Shown here in pieces: positions 14,858-24,179 of a DNA stretch of 64,000 bases. The DNA is from Bog-105 sp965277855 (GTDB lineage: Bacteria > Acidobacteriota > Terriglobia > Bryobacterales > Bryobacteraceae), in NCBI GenBank assembly GCA_965277855.1, contig OZ255847.1:3720001-3784000 (forward strand). The letters run 5' to 3'. Made by a program: the position numbers and the translations under genes. The notes beneath the pieces were generated by a model. That model searched no databases. It was not told the origin of the DNA and saw nothing but the letters and a program-made list of their open reading frames with translations. How positions within the stretch are numbered: position 1 is the stretch's first letter; each line of letters starts with the position of its first letter.

Positions 14858-16929
14858 AGGCCCCCGGTCGATTTGGAGAGAGGCGGAAAAGCAGGCGCTG
14901 GCAAAGAAGAATTCTTAATCTCGAAACTACTATGGGCGTACGAAGCACCGGCAGTTTGGTGGGCCGGGGACGCGGCGGATTTGACGGCGGCGGGCTGGTG
15001 CGACTCTTCTGAAAAAGCCATCGCCTTCCGGTATTCCGCCAAAGCAAGAACCGGGAAAGTGTTTCGGTAGTCGGTATAAGCGAGATAGAAGACGCGTGGA
15101 AAGCCGGTACCCGTGCAATACTCCTCGTTCCAGGTTCCGTCAGCGCATTGCGTTCGGATCAGGAAGTCGATCCCGTTGTGCAGACTTTCGCTACGTACGT
15201 CGCCTCCAGCGAGTAGAGCGAGGATGGCCCAGGCGGTTTGCGAGGGAGTGCTCGGGTTGGCGATGAAGCGCTTCTCGTCGTAGCTGGCGCAGCTTTCACC
15301 CCAGCCGCCGTCGTGGTTTTGATAGGCGCGAACGAATTCAATGGCCTGCTGGATGAAGGGCTCGGTTTCGTCGACGCCGGCGGCCCGCAGCCCGCGCAAT
15401 GCCAGAAAAGTGCCGTAGAGGTAATTAACGCCCCAGCGGCCGTACCAACTGCCATCCGATTCCTGCACGCGCAGCAAGTAGGCAACGCCGCGTTTCACAG
15501 CCGGATGATCTTGTGAGATGCCGGAACGGATCAACGCTTCGAGCACCCGGCCGGTGATGTCCGGGCAGGAAGGATCGAGCATGGCGTTGTGATCGGCAAA
15601 GGGAACATGACTGAGGATGCTCCAGTTGTTGTCGACATCGAAAGCCGCCCAGCCACCGTCTTTTCCCTGCATGACGAGCAGCCAGTCGAGCGCGCGTTTG
15701 ACACAGGCACGCTGCAGCGCCTCGTCCGAGCCGCAGACTTTTTCCAGCGCCAGCAGGACCATGGCCGTGTCGTCAACGTCCGGATAAAATCCGTTGTTGA
15801 ATTCGAAGGCCCAGCCGGAGGGCTCGGCATTGGGACGTTTGACGGACCAATCGCCTTTACGCCGGATCTCTTTCGAAATGAGCCAGTCGGCCGAACGGCG
15901 CAAGGCGTCGGCTGGAACCTGGCCCGCTTCGGCTAAAGCAAAAGCCGCGATGGCTGTGTCCCATACGGGCGAGAAGCAGGGCTGCATGTAGAAGCCACGC
16001 TCGTCATCGACCATCAGGTAGTTGAAGTGCTTTTCCGCTTCCGCGCGCAACGGGTGATCGGGCGCGTAACCCAATACATCGAGAGCCATCACGGCATATT
16101 GCATGGAAGGATAGATCGCGCCGAGACCGTCGGAGGCTTCGAAGTGCTCGATCATCCACTCGCCGCATTTCTGAATGGCATGTTTGCGAACGAAGTGAAA
16201 GCCGAACTTCTCCCAGCGCTTCAGGAAGCGATCCAATTGCAGGAAAAGATTTCGCCAGCTGAAAAACCTGACGTCACGTGCGGGAAGCATGGGCGCGCCG
16301 GGCACAAACAGCTCATCCAACGTGAACCCGGCCGGCACAGGACGACACGGATTCGCCGCGTGGACGATGGAAAGCGAGAGAACGATCGCTCTGGTCCACG
16401 ACGACATCTGGTAAATGAAGTTGAACGGAAGAAGAATGATCTCGGGCGGAATGGAAGGACAGGCGTCGCGCGGGAAGAGATTGAAGAGGCTGAGATTGGT
16501 GCGTACGTAACTGTTCGAAGCCTGCAATCCGCCCTGTTCAAGAATCACGTTACGCAGGCGCTCCATGCGCTCGTCGGAAACGGGCACGCCTGCGACCTTC
16601 AAGGCAAAATAGGCCTTGATAGAGGCATTGATTTCCGACGGGCCCCCCGCATAGATATTGAAGCCACCGTCCTTTAACTGACGTGCCAGGATGGCGCCTA
16701 CAGCTTTGTCAACCTTTGCACGTGTAGGCGGATCCCAAACCCCATTGACCGGGGAATTGAGCCACAACTCCATCAGGATGTAGTCGGATTCGAGGGTCGT
16801 GTCAGCGCGCAGGTCGGCCCACCAGTAACCGGCGGGGGCCCGATCAGTGAGAAGAGCCGCTGAAGCTTTCTTAGCGGCTTTTTCAGCAGCGGTACTTAGG
16901 AAATCTTCAATTTGAACACTAGACTTCAT
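14854..16929 (-). CDS. shc: Squalene-hopene cyclase
   Basis: This membrane-associated cyclase turns squalene into the pentacyclic hopene. The 691 residues are the normal size. The catalytic DXDD motif is present as DVDDTA at residues 384-389. Several QW repeats are visible, for example QGKDGGWAAFD, QESDGSWYGRWG, QNHDGGWGES and QCADGTWNE. The N-terminal alpha-barrel start LLTDRAPAGYWWADL is typical. The C-terminal tail of about 45 residues after EYRKAMA is Ala/Ser/Pro-rich and unlike the rest. The ispH gene ends 23 bases upstream of its start, and hpnA follows with overlap, so it is the second gene of the operon. Confidence 0.96.
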   Translation of the reverse strand: MKSSVQIEDFLSTAAEKAAKKASAALLTDRAPAGYWWADLRADTTLESDYILMELWLNSPVNGVWDPPTRAKVDKAVGAILARQLKDGGFNIYAGGPSEINASIKAYFALKVAGVPVSDERMERLRNVILEQGGLQASNSYVRTNLSLFNLFPRDACPSIPPEIILLPFNFIYQMSSWTRAIVLSLSIVHAANPCRPVPAGFTLDELFVPGAPMLPARDVRFFSWRNLFLQLDRFLKRWEKFGFHFVRKHAIQKCGEWMIEHFEASDGLGAIYPSMQYAVMALDVLGYAPDHPLRAEAEKHFNYLMVDDERGFYMQPCFSPVWDTAIAAFALAEAGQVPADALRRSADWLISKEIRRKGDWSVKRPNAEPSGWAFEFNNGFYPDVDDTAMVLLALEKVCGSDEALQRACVKRALDWLLVMQGKDGGWAAFDVDNNWSILSHVPFADHNAMLDPSCPDITGRVLEALIRSGISQDHPAVKRGVAYLLRVQESDGSWYGRWGVNYLYGTFLALRGLRAAGVDETEPFIQQAIEFVRAYQNHDGGWGESCASYDEKRFIANPSTPSQTAWAILALLAGGDVRSESLHNGIDFLIRTQCADGTWNEEYCTGTGFPRVFYLAYTDYRNTFPVLALAEYRKAMAFSEESHQPAAVKSAASPAHQTAGASYAHSSFEIKNSSLPAPAFPPLSKSTGGL

Positions 16930-16952
16930 CGTTTCAGCAAATACAAATGCGC

Positions 16953-17972
16953 CTAAGCGCGAACAATATTCAGACGCGGCGTAAAGCCTTCAAGATCCGC
17001 CGGAAGAGTAAATCGAACATCTTCTTCCTTAATTTCGGCTTCTTCGAGGTTGCTATACCCTTGACGCTTCAAATGGCTGACTAGTTCTTCTACCAGGTGT
17101 TCGGGGGCCGATGCACCAGCGGTGACAGCAACAGTGTTGACGTTATCGAGCATTTCCTGCCTAACCTCACTCGCATCATCCAAAAGATACGCAGGAATAC
17201 CTGCCTTTTCGCATACTTCAACGAGACGCCGGGAGTTAGAACTGTTCTGCGAACCGACGACGAGCAGCGCCTGGCACATCGGAGCGACTGCCTTCACCGC
17301 AAGCTGGCGATTTTCGGTGGCGTAACAGATATCTTGTGTCTTTGGACCTACGATACTGGGAAAACGTTCTGTGAGACGCCGCACGATGTCGCTCGTTTCA
17401 TCGAGAGACAAAGTGGTTTGCGTCAAGTAGACTACCTTGTTTGGATCGTGGATGGTAAGCCGGTTCACGTCGTCAACATCGGAGACGAGAAATGTATTCT
17501 CCGGGGCTTCTCCGAGGGTACCGATGACTTCGTCGTGATCTCGATGACCAATTAGAACAATCGTAAAACCTTGTTTGGCGAAGCGGACAGCTTCCAGATG
17601 TACTTTTGTGACGAGCGGACAGGTCGCGTCGATCACCTGCAAACGGCGTTCCTTGGCTTCACTGCGCACAGCAGGCGACACGCCGTGCGCGCTGAAAATC
17701 ACGCGTGCGCCTTCCGGCACTTCACTGAGTTCCTCGACGAAAATAGCGCCGGCGCTGCGCAGTTCATCGACTACGTGACGGTTATGCACGATCTCTTTGC
17801 GCACGTAAATGGGCGCGCCATAGAGATCGAGCGCGATGCGGACTACATCGATCGCGCGAACCACGCCCGCGCAGAAACCGCGGGGCTTCAGCAGCAGAAT
17901 TTTTTTAGTGGCCCCGGTCACCGGGACGAATGAGTTTGCCGTAATATCGTCGGCCAGACCAAGAGAAGCCAT
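16953..17972 (-). CDS. ispH: 4-hydroxy-3-methylbut-2-enyl diphosphate reductase IspH
   Basis: IspH is the last enzyme of the MEP pathway. It reduces HMBPP to IPP and DMAPP with a [4Fe-4S] cluster. Its three cluster ligands are visible as C34 (RGFCAG), C118 (DATCPLV) and C216 (DICYATENRQ). The His residues of IVHNRHVVDEL and SAHGVS are also in place. The length of 339 residues is slightly above average because of an N-terminal stretch of about 20. It is the first gene of the minus-strand hopanoid operon, so precursor supply and hopanoid synthesis are probably expressed together. A TATAAT box lies 19 bases before the start codon. Confidence 0.95.
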   Translation of the reverse strand: MASLGLADDITANSFVPVTGATKKILLLKPRGFCAGVVRAIDVVRIALDLYGAPIYVRKEIVHNRHVVDELRSAGAIFVEELSEVPEGARVIFSAHGVSPAVRSEAKERRLQVIDATCPLVTKVHLEAVRFAKQGFTIVLIGHRDHDEVIGTLGEAPENTFLVSDVDDVNRLTIHDPNKVVYLTQTTLSLDETSDIVRRLTERFPSIVGPKTQDICYATENRQLAVKAVAPMCQALLVVGSQNSSNSRRLVEVCEKAGIPAYLLDDASEVRQEMLDNVNTVAVTAGASAPEHLVEELVSHLKRQGYSNLEEAEIKEEDVRFTLPADLEGFTPRLNIVRA

Positions 17973-17990
17973 AGTGAGACTAATAGTCGA

Positions 17991-17996
17991 ATTATA
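17991..17996 (-). promoter_or_regulatory. Candidate -10 box for the ispH-shc hopanoid operon
   Basis: On the minus strand the sequence reads TATAAT, a perfect -10 hexamer. Transcription would start near 17984, about 12 bases before the ispH ATG. No convincing -35 hexamer is seen 16-18 bases upstream. The 155-base region also separates the divergent hpnH gene. Confidence 0.45.
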
Positions 17997-18127
17997 ACAA
18001 TCAGATGCATTGGAATCGAGCGCGGCGCTGCCCGGGACCGATCAATCGGATACCATAAAAGAAGATTCGGTCTTTTTACGTTTAGACGGCAGGTGGTTAA
18101 TAGTATGCCGTCGACCCCCTTAATCAT

Positions 18128-19243
18128 ATGAGTGTCTCTGCTTCGGAAATGTGGACGATGGCGACGTATGTGCTCCGGCAGAAAATGGCCGGGCGCAAAC
18201 AGTATCCGCTGGTTTTAATGCTGGAACCACTCTTCCGCTGTAACCTGGCGTGCGCCGGTTGCGGGAAGATCCAGTATCCGGCGCACGTATTGAAGCGCCA
18301 GCTGACGCCGGAGGAATGCTTTCAGGCGGTGGACGAATGCGGCGCGCCTGCGGTGTCGATTCCCGGTGGCGAACCGCTGATGCATCCGCAAATCGGGGAG
18401 ATCGTGGAAGGGTTAGTGGCGCGCAAGAAGTACATCTACTTCTGTACCAATGCGCTGCTGCTCGAAGAGAAGCTCCATCTCTTCAAGCCGAGCAAGTACC
18501 TGGCGTTTTCGGTCCATGTGGACGGCCAAAAGGAGCATCACGATTTTTCCGTGTGCCGCGATGGAGGATATGACGCAGCCATTGGCGGGATCAAAGCAGC
18601 GCTGGCGGCGGGCTTCCGTGTAACGACCAACACGACGCTGTTCGACGGCGCGGACCCCAATAGCGTGCGCGAGTTTTTCGACGAGATGATGGAACTCGGC
18701 GTCGAGCGCATGATGATCGCTCCGGGATACTCGTACGATAAAGCGCCGGACCAATCGCACTTTCTCGGCAGGGCACGCACGAGGCGGCTCTTTAAGGCGA
18801 TTCTGTCGAATCGTAAGAAGAGCTGGCAGTTCAACATGTCTCCGCTGTTTGGCGAGTTCCTGATGGGTAAGCGAACCTTCACCTGCACGCCGTGGGGAAT
18901 GCCGACCTACAACGTATTCGGCTGGCAGAAACCCTGCTATCTGCTGCAGGACGGGTATGCCGATACCTTTGCGGAGTTGATGGAAGAAACGGCGTGGGCG
19001 CAATATGGGACGGAATCGGGCAACCCGAAGTGCGCCAATTGCATGGTGCATAGCGGCTATGAAGCCTCGGCGGTCGATTACGGATTTGGTTCGCTGCGCG
19101 GGTTCTTTGCGATGGCCAAAGCGTCGTTGTTTAACGGGTACAAAGACGAAGACGCGAAGGCATTGCTAAACGAGCCTTATAAGCCCGTTCACTCCTATAA
19201 GCCTCTGGTGCAGATCAAACAAGGGGAAGAAACGCGCGCATGA
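18128..19243 (+). CDS. hpnH: Adenosylhopane synthase HpnH (radical SAM)
   Basis: HpnH uses a 5'-deoxyadenosyl radical to join adenosine to hopene, giving adenosylhopane, the entry to C35 hopanoids. The [4Fe-4S]-binding motif is C38-x3-C42-x2-C45 in FRCNLACAGCG, followed by SIPGGEPLMHP. Conserved C-terminal Cys (KCANCMVHSGYEA) are typical of the group. The 371 residues are the usual length. It is divergent from the ispH-shc operon, with 155 bases between. The next gene starts inside its stop codon. Confidence 0.94.
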   Translation: MSVSASEMWTMATYVLRQKMAGRKQYPLVLMLEPLFRCNLACAGCGKIQYPAHVLKRQLTPEECFQAVDECGAPAVSIPGGEPLMHPQIGEIVEGLVARKKYIYFCTNALLLEEKLHLFKPSKYLAFSVHVDGQKEHHDFSVCRDGGYDAAIGGIKAALAAGFRVTTNTTLFDGADPNSVREFFDEMMELGVERMMIAPGYSYDKAPDQSHFLGRARTRRLFKAILSNRKKSWQFNMSPLFGEFLMGKRTFTCTPWGMPTYNVFGWQKPCYLLQDGYADTFAELMEETAWAQYGTESGNPKCANCMVHSGYEASAVDYGFGSLRGFFAMAKASLFNGYKDEDAKALLNEPYKPVHSYKPLVQIKQGEETRA

Positions 19244-19650
19244 GTGAGGCCGCTTCCAACCCCGACAGCCTTGAAATCGTCCCCGGGTTTACCCACGAAA
19301 AACTGCAGGGCTGGATTCCGGAACTGGCTTCGGGTGAGGAGATTCGGGAAGCGCTGGAGAAAGCATTCGATTACCGGGGCGATGTTACGTTGACGCGCAA
19401 GGATGGAAGCGCGGTCGAAGGCTACATCTATGACCGGCGGCAGGGCGATACGCTGCAGACTTCGTTGGTGCGCATCCTGCCGGCCGATGGCACACCGCGG
19501 CAGAGTATTCCTTTCTCAGATATTGCGAACCTGGTTTTCAGCGGGCGCGATACGGCAGCGGGGAAGAGCTGGGAATCGTGGGTGCGCAAGTACTGGGAAA
19601 AGAAAGAAGCCGGCGAGAATGCCGCGATCGAGCCGGAAGCTCTCGATTAG
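19240..19650 (+). CDS. Conserved small protein translationally coupled to hpnH
   Basis: A 136-residue acidic protein whose ATG overlaps the hpnH TGA (ATGA). A helical N-terminal part (EEIREALEKAFDYRG) is followed by a beta-rich core: VTLTRKDGSAVEGYIYDRR, LVRILPADG and IPFSDIANLVFSGRD. It ends with a charged helix (WESWVRKYWEKKEAG). The core pattern looks like a small SH3- or Sm-like barrel, which is my inference from strand spacing. There are no catalytic motifs, Cys residues or membrane segments. From memory, similar proteins occur near hpnH in other phyla, but I cannot verify that here. Function unknown; an HpnH partner or a regulator would fit. Confidence 0.8.
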   Translation: MSEAASNPDSLEIVPGFTHEKLQGWIPELASGEEIREALEKAFDYRGDVTLTRKDGSAVEGYIYDRRQGDTLQTSLVRILPADGTPRQSIPFSDIANLVFSGRDTAAGKSWESWVRKYWEKKEAGENAAIEPEALD

Positions 19651-19843
19651 TGAGAACTAAGTCAAGCCGCAGATGAACCTCTGATGGCCTATCGGCCAGC
19701 CTGGGGGATGAAAACACCTTCCCGGAGGCCGACGATGCCAGCCTTCGTCCAAGCTAAAGAAGACGGCCTGAGAGGCCGCCGCAGGCCGAGGGCCCGCCCC
19801 ACAAAGCTCTCCTTTTCGTCACATCGTTACTGGCTGGGCTTAA
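19651..19843. repeat. Intergenic region with dispersed repeat (family 2, partial copy)
   Basis: Bases 19672-19712 match the first 40 bases of the tandem repeat at 55676-55946 (shared segments CCTCTGATGGCCT and CTGGGGGATGAAA). A small GGCC-TATC-GGCC hairpin sits inside. The rest of the gap contains a GC-rich stretch near 19765-19800 and no convincing gene. The repeat lies between the coupled hpnH partner gene and the convergent efflux operon. Confidence 0.65.
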
Positions 19844-22800
19844 CTAGCGGAGGGCTGGCGTTAGATCCTCTTTTGGCTGATCGATCCGCTTATTTCGCTT
19901 GTCTGTCGCTTCCGGCTTGAATAAGTTCTTGCTGAACCAGGGATAAAGAGTCGGCAGCAGATACAGCGTCAAGACGGTAGCGGTCACCAGGCCGCCGATG
20001 ACGACCGTTGCGAGCGGGCGCTGTACTTCGGCGCCGCGCGAGGTCGAGAGAGCCATTGGGATAAAGCCGAGGCTAGCAACGAGTGCCGTCATCAAAACCG
20101 GGCGCAAACGATCTTCCGCGCCATCTTTGACTGCCTCGGCCATTTCTTTTCCCTGCTTGCGAAGGGCGTTGATGTGACTCACCATCACGACTCCGTTCAG
20201 CACAGCTACGCCAAAGAGAGCGATAAAGCCGATGGAGGCGGACAGGCTCAGGTTCAAGCCCCGCAGCCATAGCGCGGCGATTCCGCCGACCAGGGCAAAA
20301 GGCACGATGAGAAGAATCAGCAGGGCCTGCTTGATGTTGTTGAAGGTGGCGAAGAGCAGCGCAAAAATGATGGCGATGGAGACCGGCAAGACAATCATGA
20401 GGCGCTGATTGGCGCGTTTTTGATTTTCAAATTGACCGCCCCAATCGACGGTGTAGCCGGCGGGGAGCTTGACTTGTTGCGCCATTTTCTGCTGCGCTTC
20501 CTTGACGAAGCTGCCCAAGTCGCGGCCACGCACGCTGACCTGCACGGCAACGCGCCGTTTGGCATTTTCGCGGTTGATCATTTCTGCGCCGTGCACTGTT
20601 CGCAGATCCGCTATTTGACGGAGTTCGACGAGCGCTCCGGCGGGCGTTTTCAGGGTTAGCGAGCCGAGCTGATCGACGTTATTGCGGAAGCTGTCGGGCA
20701 GGCGGACGACGATACCGAAACGGCGCTCGCCCTCGATCATTTCGGAGACTTGTTTGCCGCCCAGCATACTTTCTACAAAACCCTGCACATCGGAGACGTT
20801 CAAGCCGTAAGGAGCGAGCCGCTCGCGATCGAGTTCAATGCGCAGTTCGGGGACGCCGGAGGAGACGTCCTTGGTGATGTCAGTTGCGCCGCGGACGGAG
20901 GATATCATTTTTTCAGTTCGTTCGGCGAGGCGTTCGAGAACGTCGACATCTTCACCGAAGATCTTGATGGCCACATCGCCGCGGACGCCCGTGACGACTT
21001 CATCCAGACGCATCTCCATTGGCTGGGTGAATTCGTAGTCGACGCCGGGGATTTCGTCCAGCGCGCTGGTCAACTTCTGGATCAACTCTTCTTTCGTTTT
21101 GCAGCATTGCCAGTTCGCTTTCGGCTTGAGCGTGAGATAGGAATCCGATTCATAGACGCTCATGGCTTCGGTCGCCAGGTCAGGACGGCCGAGTTTGGTG
21201 ACGACTCCGGTTACTTCCGGGAAACTGCGAATGACTTTCTCGATTTTGTCGCCGAGAAAGATCGATTCGTCGAGCGAAATGCCGGGCAGCCGTTTCGAGG
21301 TGATAACGATGGAGCCTTCGTCGAGGCGCGGCATGAATTCGGTGCCGATCCACTTGAGCGAAGCGACCGCACAAACTACCAACACGCCGGCCACGAGCAG
21401 GACGGGCGTGCGGTGGCGCAGCGACCAGGCAAGCGATGAAACGTAAGCGGCACGGAGATGTTGAAACCAGTGTTTTTGCTTTGCCGGACCGGCGCTGTGG
21501 CGGCGCTTTCTCCCGGCAAGAATGTAAGACGAGAGGGCCGGGACAACGAACAGCGCGAGCAGCAGCGAGCCGATGAGCGCGGAACAGACGGTAATCGCCA
21601 TGGGATGAAACATGCGGCCTTCTAAACCTTGCAAGGTGAAGATGGGCAGGTAGACGGCGATGATGATGGCGACGCCAAACAGGATAGGGCGAGCTACTTC
21701 ATGGACAGCGGCACGGATGGTCTCTCGATTGTCCGCGGAGCCGCTTTGCTCGAGACGTCCGACGAAGTTCTCGACCATCACGACGGAGCCGTCGACAACC
21801 ATGCCGAAATCCACCGCACCCAGGCTCATGAGGTTGGCCGAGACGCCGAAAAGAGCCATGCCCATGAACCCGAACAGGAGGGAAAACGGAATGACGCAGG
21901 CAACGATGAGCGCGGCGCGCCAATCGCCCAGAAAGACCAGCAGAACTGCCAGTACGAGCAGTCCCGCTTCCATGAGGTTGTGTTTGACCGTATTGATAGT
22001 GCCGTCTATGACGGTGCTCTGGTCATAAAACGGAACGAGATGGACGCCCGACGGCAGTTTCATGGCGGCGATCTTCTGCTTGACGCTGCGAATCAGATTC
22101 CGTCCGTTCGTGCCTCGAATGGCGATCACCATGCCTGAGACCGTTTCACCCTGAGCGTCGTGCATCACCGCGCCTTGCCTCGGCATGGGACGCGGCGCAA
22201 TATTCGCGACATCCCGCAGCAGCACGGGAATACCGTTGTAGGACTCTATGACAATGTTTCGAAGGTCAGCGATGCCGGTGGCGCGGCCCAAGCCACGAAT
22301 GGTGTACTGCTCGCCATTATGAGAAGCGAAGCCGCCGCCGAAGTTCGCGTTATTTTCTGAAACTCGGCTTACGACATCGTTGGCGGTCAGGCCGTAACGA
22401 CGCAGCGTATTGGGATCCACTTCAATCGTGTACTGTTTGGTATAGCCACCCCACGAGTTAATTTCGCTCACGCCGGGCACAGTTCGCAAGTCGTAACGGA
22501 CGTCCCAGTCATGGAGTGTTTTGCGCTCCATGAGCGAGAGATTGCCCCCTTGCACGGTGTACTGATAGACCTCACCGAAGGCGGTCGACAAGGGTCCGAG
22601 CATGGGCTGAAAACCTTGCGGAAGGCGTGACTGCGCTTGCTGCAAACGCTCGGTGACAAGTTGCCGGGCGAGGTAGATATCCATCGAATCGTCGAACACC
22701 GCCGTGATCATGGAAAGCCCGAGCTTTGAAACCGAACGCACGGTCTGCATCTTGGGCATGCCCAGCAGGCTGGTCTCGATGGGAAAGGTGATGAGCTGTT

Positions 22801-22972
22801 CTACCTCGATGGGCGAGACGCCAGGAGCTTCCGTCGTGACCACGACCTGCTTGTTCGTGAGGTCCGGGTACGCTTCGATGTTGAGGTGCAGCATGGTGTA
22901 CAACCCGCCGACCAGCAGCGCGCAAACCGCCATCAGAACAATCCAACGATTCTTTAGGGCGAAGTCCAGCAT
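19844..22972 (-). CDS. Heavy-metal efflux RND pump, CusA/CzcA family
   Basis: An inner-membrane proton-driven pump of 1042 residues that exports metal ions through a three-part channel. The heavy-metal branch is shown by the transmembrane segment GAVDFGMVVDGSVVMVEN with its DFG motif (about 398-415). Other marks are an N-terminal membrane helix followed by EAYPDLTNKQVVV, the porter-domain ERLQQAQSRLPQGF and the final GFIALFGVAVLNGVVM segment. Whether the ion is Cu/Ag or Co/Zn/Cd cannot be decided by eye. It follows the adaptor gene by four bases. Confidence 0.93.
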   Translation of the reverse strand: MLDFALKNRWIVLMAVCALLVGGLYTMLHLNIEAYPDLTNKQVVVTTEAPGVSPIEVEQLITFPIETSLLGMPKMQTVRSVSKLGLSMITAVFDDSMDIYLARQLVTERLQQAQSRLPQGFQPMLGPLSTAFGEVYQYTVQGGNLSLMERKTLHDWDVRYDLRTVPGVSEINSWGGYTKQYTIEVDPNTLRRYGLTANDVVSRVSENNANFGGGFASHNGEQYTIRGLGRATGIADLRNIVIESYNGIPVLLRDVANIAPRPMPRQGAVMHDAQGETVSGMVIAIRGTNGRNLIRSVKQKIAAMKLPSGVHLVPFYDQSTVIDGTINTVKHNLMEAGLLVLAVLLVFLGDWRAALIVACVIPFSLLFGFMGMALFGVSANLMSLGAVDFGMVVDGSVVMVENFVGRLEQSGSADNRETIRAAVHEVARPILFGVAIIIAVYLPIFTLQGLEGRMFHPMAITVCSALIGSLLLALFVVPALSSYILAGRKRRHSAGPAKQKHWFQHLRAAYVSSLAWSLRHRTPVLLVAGVLVVCAVASLKWIGTEFMPRLDEGSIVITSKRLPGISLDESIFLGDKIEKVIRSFPEVTGVVTKLGRPDLATEAMSVYESDSYLTLKPKANWQCCKTKEELIQKLTSALDEIPGVDYEFTQPMEMRLDEVVTGVRGDVAIKIFGEDVDVLERLAERTEKMISSVRGATDITKDVSSGVPELRIELDRERLAPYGLNVSDVQGFVESMLGGKQVSEMIEGERRFGIVVRLPDSFRNNVDQLGSLTLKTPAGALVELRQIADLRTVHGAEMINRENAKRRVAVQVSVRGRDLGSFVKEAQQKMAQQVKLPAGYTVDWGGQFENQKRANQRLMIVLPVSIAIIFALLFATFNNIKQALLILLIVPFALVGGIAALWLRGLNLSLSASIGFIALFGVAVLNGVVMVSHINALRKQGKEMAEAVKDGAEDRLRPVLMTALVASLGFIPMALSTSRGAEVQRPLATVVIGGLVTATVLTLYLLPTLYPWFSKNLFKPEATDKRNKRIDQPKEDLTPALR

Positions 22973-22976
22973 AGAG

Positions 22977-24179
22977 TTATTGGCCGATTTGGCTTTTCAG
23001 GAGCTCCGATTTCACGATGAAACTGCCACCGGTAACGATGGTGTCGCCCTCTTTCAGACCGGCGGAAATTTCCGCTTCACCGCCGGTGCGGTGAGCGATG
23101 GAAACGGGGCGCGCCTCGAAGGTGTCGTCTGCCGTTTTGACAAAAACGACTGAGCCGCCATTTAGATTCTGTAACGCTTGCTCCGGCACAAAAATGGATC
23201 GCCGCGAAGATCCCTCGGAAATCTGCGCGCCGGCAAAGATGCCGGGATGAAGCTTCTGATCGTTGTTGGGAAGAAGGATGCGGGCTTGCAGGGTGCGGGT
23301 TTGTGGGTCAACTTGCGGCGCAATATAAGTGACGCGGCCGGTGAAGGTCTGGTCTGGGTAGGCTTGTGAGGTTACACGCGCCACGCTCCCGACATGCACT
23401 TTGGCGATGTCGGACTCACTGATCGAGGTGACCATCCAGACGCTCGCCAGATTGGTGATGGTGAACGTCTCAGCGCCCGGTTCGACGATGCTGCCGAGGC
23501 CGATTTTGCGATCGACCACGACACCATCGATGGGCGCCAGGATCGGCGCGAGCTCTGTCTGTTCAGTGATGTTGCCGGTCTGAGACTCGGGAATGCGCAG
23601 CAGGTCGGCCAGGTGAGTGGTTTCTTTCTGCTGGTTGATGCGGGCATTCTGTAAATCCGTTTGGGCGCTGCGCAGATCTGACTGGGCGCGCTCCAGCTCC
23701 TGCGGCGAGGCGGATTTCAGAGCAATCAGCCGCTGCATCCGATCGCTCATGCGAGTGCGATAGTCGACCACGTCCTGCTGACGCCGGATTTCGGCCGTGG
23801 CGGAATCGAGCGCCGCGCGCGTTTCGTGTACCGAATGGCTATGTAAGCGCGCCAGAACAGTTCCCCGGTGAACTCGAGAGCCGATGGTGGCGTTCAACTC
23901 GGTCACGCGGCCGTCGGCATATGAACCCACGTGAGCCGTGTGATCTTCGTTCATCATGATCTGACCGGGGGCAGTGAACGAGACCGCGATCGAGCGCGAA
24001 TGCACCTGTGCGGTCTCAAGGCCGGCCTTCTGCTGCGACGCGGTTTTGATCTTTACTTCATTCGGCTTGCCGGACTGCTCCGTATTCGGTTTTTTCTCGC
24101 CGGTACTCTGTTGGGAGTTTCCCTGCCCGCAGCCGAGTAGCGCGATCAGACAAACACAAACGATTGCTGCGCGCTTCAT
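22977..24179 (-). CDS. Efflux RND periplasmic adaptor subunit, lipoprotein
   Basis: A 400-residue membrane fusion protein linking the RND pump to the outer-membrane channel. It has a lipoprotein signal (LIALLGC, so lipidation at C17). An alpha-hairpin covers about 115-195 and is flanked by the lipoyl-like halves (GRVTELNATIGSRVHRGTVL and LAPIDGVVVDRKIGLGSIV). Beta-barrel and proximal domains follow. Its start overlaps the last bases of the upstream channel gene by four bases (ATGA). Together with its neighbours it forms a CzcCBA-like operon. Confidence 0.9.
   Translation of the reverse strand: MKRAAIVCVCLIALLGCGQGNSQQSTGEKKPNTEQSGKPNEVKIKTASQQKAGLETAQVHSRSIAVSFTAPGQIMMNEDHTAHVGSYADGRVTELNATIGSRVHRGTVLARLHSHSVHETRAALDSATAEIRRQQDVVDYRTRMSDRMQRLIALKSASPQELERAQSDLRSAQTDLQNARINQQKETTHLADLLRIPESQTGNITEQTELAPILAPIDGVVVDRKIGLGSIVEPGAETFTITNLASVWMVTSISESDIAKVHVGSVARVTSQAYPDQTFTGRVTYIAPQVDPQTRTLQARILLPNNDQKLHPGIFAGAQISEGSSRRSIFVPEQALQNLNGGSVVFVKTADDTFEARPVSIAHRTGGEAEISAGLKEGDTIVTGGSFIVKSELLKSQIGQ

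Noticed and set aside
13830..15047. Long form of hpnA starting at 15047
   Set aside because: The first 80 codons overlap the cyclase end and are an Arg/Pro-rich shadow; homology begins at the TTG at 14810.
18413..19051. A 212-codon minus-strand frame
   Set aside because: Antisense to hpnH across its conserved core, with no start signal or family motif.
20750..21439. A 229-codon plus-strand frame
   Set aside because: Antisense to the RND pump gene; Asp/Phe-rich shadow composition.
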